A stretch of 64,000 bases of DNA from Streptomyces sp. NBC_01408 (GTDB lineage: Bacteria; Actinomycetota; Actinomycetes; Streptomycetales; Streptomycetaceae): positions 2,101,001-2,165,000 of the forward strand of contig NZ_JAPEPJ010000001.1 in NCBI RefSeq assembly GCF_026340255.1, given 5' to 3'. Shown here one piece after another: positions 60,545 to 64,000 of the stretch (its first letter is position 1; every line of letters starts with the position of its first letter). Below the pieces are notes generated by a model, which worked only from the letters and a program-made list of their open reading frames with translations, was not told the origin of the DNA and did not search any database. The translations under genes were made by a program, and so were the position numbers.

Positions 60545-61188
60545 GCCTGGTTCCGCGATGCCCCGGTGATCTCCTCGCCGATGGTGAACCCCTTGGCGGG
60601 GCCCTCGGGGATGGTGGCGCCGGATCGGTAGGCGGCCCTGACCTCGTCGTCGTAGACGGCCGCCTCGGGGTCTGGAGCGCTCAGTACGGTGATGGTGCCG
60701 CCCTCGTCGAAGTCGTCGATGAGGACGTAGACGGGAATGCCCGCGCGTGCGTATTCGCGCCGCTTACGGGTGCGGTCGCGCGTGATGCTGTCGCTGCCGG
60801 GGGAGACGACTTCGACGATCAGCTGGACGGCGGAGGCGTCGATTCCGAGACCGTCCTCGGTGATGTGCTCCTCGGCGTCCTCCAAGGCGATGAAGACGTC
60901 CGGGATCCAGACCTTGCGCTTGTGGATGACGTTCATGTCCTGGCGGGCGACGAACTCGCCCTGTGCGAGGAAGACGACCAGCTTGTCCCGCAGGCGATTG
61001 GCGATCCGGCCGTGTGAGTAGCGACCCGTGGGTGACACCTCGATGAACCCCTCGACGATCTCGGCGTGGTAGCCCTCGGGGAGTTCCATGGCTTTCCATG
61101 CCTGCCACAGGACGTCGTCCAGGTCCGACGGGGGAGTCGCGACCTTCGGCATTACGGCCTCCAGCGTCTCGTGGGCGAGAGCGGTCAT
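60541..61188 (-). CDS. Uma2-family (DUF820) restriction-fold protein
   Basis: 215 residues. PD-(D/E)xK-like fold of the Uma2 family: MELPEGYHAEIVEGFIEVSPTGRYSHGRIANRL, QDMNVIHKRKVWIPDVFIALED (catalytic Asp), VQLIVEVVSPGSDSITRDRTRKRREYARAGIPVYVLID (Glu-x-Val and Lys). ATG at 61188 with GAGGAGGTG upstream. Very common as paralogs in Streptomyces; biological role unknown although nuclease residues are kept. Confidence 0.9.
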   Translation of the reverse strand: MTALAHETLEAVMPKVATPPSDLDDVLWQAWKAMELPEGYHAEIVEGFIEVSPTGRYSHGRIANRLRDKLVVFLAQGEFVARQDMNVIHKRKVWIPDVFIALEDAEEHITEDGLGIDASAVQLIVEVVSPGSDSITRDRTRKRREYARAGIPVYVLIDDFDEGGTITVLSAPDPEAAVYDDEVRAAYRSGATIPEGPAKGFTIGEEITGASRNQA

Positions 61189-61291
61189 GTGCAGCACCTC
61201 CTCTAAGTGTGGGCGTCGCCGACCGGGCGGCACAAGCGACTCCCCGACGCTAGGGAGGTGAGGTCCTATGCCGCTGGGATATGCCACTCCC

Positions 61292-61822
61292 TCACTCGGA
61301 CGGGTGGTGCCCCAGCCGCTTCTCGTACCACCGCACGTCCCAGAAGCGGCCGAACTTCCACCCCGCTTCCGTGAACTCCCCGACCCGGCGGAAGCCGAAG
61401 CGCTCGTGCAGGCGTACCGAGGCCTCGTTCGGCAGGGCGATGCCGGCGAACGCCCGGTGCACGGGTTCGTCGGCGAGCGCCGCGAAGAGGGCGTCGTAGA
61501 GCAGGGCCCCGATGCCGCGGCCCACCGCGTGCGGGGCCAGGTAGACGCTGACCTCCACCGAACTTGCGTACGCCGGTTTCGGGCGGAATGTGCTGCTTGT
61601 GGCGTATCCGGCTATTCGATCGCCAGTCCAGGCAACCAGAAGCCGGTGCGGCCCGTCTTCAGGGTGGGAGTGCAGCCACGGGCGGCGCTGTTCCGGGCTG
61701 AAGGGCGCCGTGTCGAATGTGACGGCGGTCTCACGGACGTAGTGGTTGTACAACTCCGTCAGGCCTTCCAGATCGGCCTCTGTCCCGGTCCTGACCTGCA
61801 CGCTTTCGGGTTCTTGCGACAT
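61292..61822 (-). CDS. GNAT-family N-acetyltransferase (phosphinothricin acetyltransferase-like)
   Basis: 176 residues. VQVRTGTEADLEGLTELYNHYVRETAVTFDT at the start, VSVYLAPHAVGRGIGALLYDALFAAL (acetyl-CoA loop) and IALPNEASVRLHERFGFRRVGEFTEAGWKFGRFWDVRWYEKRL match the Pat/YncA-like branch that acetylates small amines. ATG at 61822 after AGGAGG. Divergent from the sigma-factor gene, sharing a ~170-bp upstream region. Confidence 0.9.
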   Translation of the reverse strand: MSQEPESVQVRTGTEADLEGLTELYNHYVRETAVTFDTAPFSPEQRRPWLHSHPEDGPHRLLVAWTGDRIAGYATSSTFRPKPAYASSVEVSVYLAPHAVGRGIGALLYDALFAALADEPVHRAFAGIALPNEASVRLHERFGFRRVGEFTEAGWKFGRFWDVRWYEKRLGHHPSE

Positions 61823-61893
61823 TGGGCCTCCTCCGTTGCCGGGCGATGGCGGGGCAGGATACTGCAAGATCTCGAAAAAGAGGGACCGACGTG

Positions 61894-61919
61894 GGAATTC
61901 TGTCCCGTTTCCAGTCGTT
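61894..61919 (+). promoter_or_regulatory. Putative ECF-type promoter of the sigma factor gene
   Basis: GGAAT, 16 bp, TCGTT, about 70 bp before the start codon. It resembles promoters read by ECF factors such as SigE (GGAAC-N16-CGTT-like). As known in S. coelicolor, hrdD transcription involves SigE, which supports but does not prove this. Confidence 0.4.
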
Positions 61920-61989
61920 GTTTCCTTCGGAAGCGGGCACTCGGGAGAGTGTCCGGGGACGCGACCGAACTCATCGCAAGGGAGCACGC

Positions 61990-62964
61990 ATGGCAACCCG
62001 CGCCGTCGCCCGTCGTCAGTCCACGAGCAGTCGCGCTGTGGGCGGGGAGATCGCAGACCGCGACCTGGTCGGCATGTACCTGGACGAGATCGCGCGCACC
62101 CCGCTGCTCGACGCCGCCAAGGAAGTGGAGCTCTCCCAGATCATCGAGGCGGGCGTGTACGCCCAGCAGATCCTCGACGGCGCAATAGAGCGCGACGGGG
62201 ACACCCTGGCCCGCGAGGAGCTGGAGGCGCTGGCCGCCGAAGGCGAGCGCGCCAAGGAAGTCTTCATCCGCTCGAACCTCCGCCTCGTCGTGGCCGTCGC
62301 CCGCCGCTACCCGCGCAGCGGCCTGCCGCTGCTCGACCTGATCCAGGAGGGGAACGCCGGCCTGGTCCGCGCGGTCGAGAAGTTCGACTACGCGAAGGGC
62401 TTCAAGTTCTCCACGTACGCCACGTGGTGGATCCGCCAGGCCATCACCCGCTCCATCGCCGACCAGTCCCGCACCATCCGCCTCCCCGTCCACCTGGTCG
62501 AGGAGCTCGGCCGGATCCGCCGCATCCAGCGCGAGTTCAACCGCGAGCACGGCCGGGACCCGGAGCACGCGGAGATCGCCGCCGAGCTCGACTCGACGGA
62601 GAAGCGCGTGGGCGACGTCCTGGACTGGGCGCGCGACCCGGTCAGCCTCAACATGTCGGTGGACGACGACGGCGACACGCAGTTCGGTGACCTCCTGGAG
62701 GACACCTCCGCGATCTCCCCCGAGCAGTCCGTCCTCTCCCTGCTGCGCAGCGAGGAGCTGGAGGACCTGCTGGGCAAGCTCGACCAGCGCACCGCGTCGA
62801 TCATCAAGATGCGGTACGGCATCGAGGACGGCCGCGAGCGGACCCTCACGGAGGTCGGCAAGCAGCACGGCCTGACCCGCGAGCGGATCCGCCAGATCGA
62901 GAAGCACGCCCTGCTGGAGCTCAAGCGAATGGCCCGCGACACCGGCTTCGACGCCGTGGCCTAG
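61990..62964 (+). CDS. hrdD: Principal-like RNA polymerase sigma factor, HrdD type
   Basis: 324 residues, group 2 sigma-70. Region 1.2 (DRDLVGMYLDEIARTPLLDAAKEVELSQIIEAG), region 2 (RLVVAVARRYPRSGLPLLDLIQEGNAGLVRAVEKFDYAKGFKFSTYATWWIRQAITRSIADQ), region 3 and region 4 (GIEDGRERTLTEVGKQHGLTRERIRQIEKHALLELKR) are complete. It lacks the long acidic N-terminus of HrdB, and its length fits the dispensable HrdD/HrdA group. ATG at 61990 after GGGAGC. Recognises housekeeping-like promoters under special conditions. Terminator follows at 62989. Confidence 0.88.
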   Translation: MATRAVARRQSTSSRAVGGEIADRDLVGMYLDEIARTPLLDAAKEVELSQIIEAGVYAQQILDGAIERDGDTLAREELEALAAEGERAKEVFIRSNLRLVVAVARRYPRSGLPLLDLIQEGNAGLVRAVEKFDYAKGFKFSTYATWWIRQAITRSIADQSRTIRLPVHLVEELGRIRRIQREFNREHGRDPEHAEIAAELDSTEKRVGDVLDWARDPVSLNMSVDDDGDTQFGDLLEDTSAISPEQSVLSLLRSEELEDLLGKLDQRTASIIKMRYGIEDGRERTLTEVGKQHGLTRERIRQIEKHALLELKRMARDTGFDAVA

Positions 62965-62988
62965 AGCGGCCCGCAGCACCCCCCTGAC

Positions 62989-63025
62989 GAGCCCCGGCAC
63001 CTATCCCCCCCAGGTGCCGGGGCTC
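62989..63025. terminator. Terminator hairpin after the sigma factor gene
   Basis: 14-bp perfect stem (GAGCCCCGGCACCT and complement) with a 9-nt C-rich loop, 25 bp after the stop and between convergent genes; likely bidirectional. Confidence 0.75.
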
Positions 63026-63078
63026 CCCCCTGCCCGGACGCGTGGGTACGGCCCGGCCCTGACCCGCTCAGGCCCGAC

Positions 63079-64000
63079 TCAGGCCCGACTCAGGCCCGTA
63101 CGGGTCAGGACCGCGAGGAACAGGGCGCCCCGGTGGTGGCCGGTCCACCGCAGCGCGAACCGGTCCACGAGGTTGGCGGGCTCGAAGTAGAGCCTCTGCA
63201 CGGGGGAGTCACCCGGTATGCCCAGGGAGCCGAAGAACATGGCGGACCCGGTCCGGTCCACCCGGAATCCGGCAGAGCGCCCCACCTCGATCAGCCGGTC
63301 CGGGGAAATCGGGCGCTCGACCGGCGAAAGCCCCTCCGGCTCCGCGGACGCATCAGGGCCCGACGCACCGGGGGCCGCCGCGCCGCCGTCGCCCCTGTCG
63401 CCGCCGAGCTTGCGGGCGGCCAGCTCCATCAGGCGCTCGAAGGGCTCGAAGAGCTGCCCGGCGTACGCCTCGTTGGGTTCCCGGACAAGGAGCTTCCCAC
63501 CGGGCTTGAGCACGCGGGCGGCTTCCTCCACCGCCGCCGGCCATTGCGGCAGGTGGTGCAGGACCCCGGAGCAGACCACGGCGTCCACCGAGGCGTCCTC
63601 CAGTGGCAGCTCCCGGACGTCGGCCCGCAGCGCCACCGCGTGGGCCGCCGGGAGTTTGTGCCGGGCCAGTTCCAGCATCTTCCGCGAGCGGTCCACCGCG
63701 ATGACCCGCCTGCGCGGCCCGGCCAGCCGCTCCGCGACCCTGCCGGTGCCGGTACCGAGGTCCACGGTGATCCCGTCCGGGACCTCCTGCGCCACCCAGT
63801 CCAGCAGCCAGGCTTCCGACACCTCCGTGCGCGGGGTTTCGCCGTAGGCGTCGTAGACCGGTGCTTCCGAGTCGTGGAACTCCTCGTCGGTGACGGAGTC
63901 CGCGTCCGTGGGCAGACGGACGGCCTCCCCGTAGGGCACGGCCCCGTCGGCCGGTTCCCGCAACGACGTCCGGTCCCGGCGTACCACGTCCTCGTACCAG
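63079..64000 (-). CDS. Class I SAM-dependent methyltransferase (5' end beyond window)
   Basis: At least 307 residues; the frame is open to the right edge (WYEDVVRRDRTSL at the border), so the true start may lie outside, although a GTG at 63987 is inside. Methyltransferase-11 core: DLGTGTGRVAERLA (motif I), VIAVDRSRKML (acidic ribose binder), VRELPLEDASVDAVVCSGVLHHL (motif II/III), AARVLKPGGKLLVREPN. A Gly/Ala-rich insert near residue 200 is atypical. Substrate unknown; small molecule likely. Confidence 0.82.
   Translation of the reverse strand, partial: WYEDVVRRDRTSLREPADGAVPYGEAVRLPTDADSVTDEEFHDSEAPVYDAYGETPRTEVSEAWLLDWVAQEVPDGITVDLGTGTGRVAERLAGPRRRVIAVDRSRKMLELARHKLPAAHAVALRADVRELPLEDASVDAVVCSGVLHHLPQWPAAVEEAARVLKPGGKLLVREPNEAYAGQLFEPFERLMELAARKLGGDRGDGGAAAPGASGPDASAEPEGLSPVERPISPDRLIEVGRSAGFRVDRTGSAMFFGSLGIPGDSPVQRLYFEPANLVDRFALRWTGHHRGALFLAVLTRTGLSRA

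Noticed and set aside
1..64000. CRISPR array, prophage or biosynthetic gene cluster
   Set aside because: No regularly spaced direct repeats, no phage structural genes and no polyketide, peptide or terpene core enzymes were found.

Overview
The window is high-GC actinobacterial DNA and almost certainly a Streptomyces chromosome arm or core region. The support is the codon use (third positions nearly all G/C), GTG and TTG starts, AfsR/SARP and XRE-DUF5753/DUF397 regulators, a class F sortase, FbiC, an HrdD-like sigma factor and typical small secreted proteins. No rRNA, CRISPR array, prophage or large biosynthetic cluster is visible. One tRNA gene (Arg, anticodon CCT) lies at 53.2 kb. Identifications come from reading motifs by eye; no database search was run.

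Layout. 0-2.2 kb: 5' part of an AfsR-like SARP regulator running off the left edge. 2.3-3.5 kb: amidohydrolase. 3.5-3.75 kb: copy A of a dispersed hairpin repeat. 3.9-6.4 kb: an XRE-type regulator, three small downstream genes and a divergent broken flavoprotein gene. 6.4-7.5 kb: gene-poor. 7.5-11.7 kb: small secreted protein, trypsin-like protease, Nudix hydrolase, L,D-transpeptidase-like protein and SMI1/KNR4 protein. 11.9-18.2 kb: catabolic block of luciferase-like oxidoreductase, SDR, second luciferase-like oxidoreductase, amidohydrolase and aldehyde dehydrogenase. 18.3-22.1 kb: uncharacterised 593-residue protein, AlkD-like protein and lipoprotein. 22.3-24.0 kb: TnpB-related protein without a zinc ribbon. 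24.3-29.6 kb: APC permease, small exported proteins, a large palindromic repeat, DUF4239-like membrane protein, RelE/Phd toxin-antitoxin pair. 29.7-36.8 kb: F420-type oxidoreductase, a TIR-membrane-propeller protein with a divergent 195-residue partner, ADP-ribosylglycohydrolase, secreted tyrosine phosphatase. 36.9-42.6 kb: fbiC, SDR, repeat copy B, truncated aminotransferase, EthD-like protein. 42.7-45.0 kb: DUF397, XRE-DUF5753 regulator, GPP34. 45.2-53.1 kb: D-Ala-D-Ala carboxypeptidase with a repetitive N-terminus, polytopic membrane protein, small protein, sortase, lipoprotein, histidine kinase. 53.2-64 kb: tRNA-Arg, gene remnant, aldo/keto reductase, epoxide hydrolase, M6 protease, TetR-MFS pair, DODA dioxygenase, Uma2, GNAT, sigma factor, methyltransferase running off the right edge.

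How the genes work together. The strongest thread is a 15-bp palindrome, CTGACG-N3-CGTCAG. Three copies with perfect arms stand before the 2.3-kb amidohydrolase, the 11.9-kb oxidoreductase and the 40.3-kb SDR. A perfect and a near-perfect copy precede the 13.7-kb oxidoreductase, and a weak copy precedes the EthD-like gene. The SDR is followed 40 bp later by fbiC, which makes the F420 precursor FO, and several controlled genes belong to families that use F420 or flavin. I infer a scattered catabolic regulon under an off-window, probably TetR-type repressor, with cofactor supply possibly linked to it. Other points of interest are the TIR/195-residue pair beside an ADP-ribosylglycohydrolase, the RuvC-III variant TnpB-related protein, and two families of dispersed long-hairpin repeats, one of which ends in a truncated aminotransferase gene.
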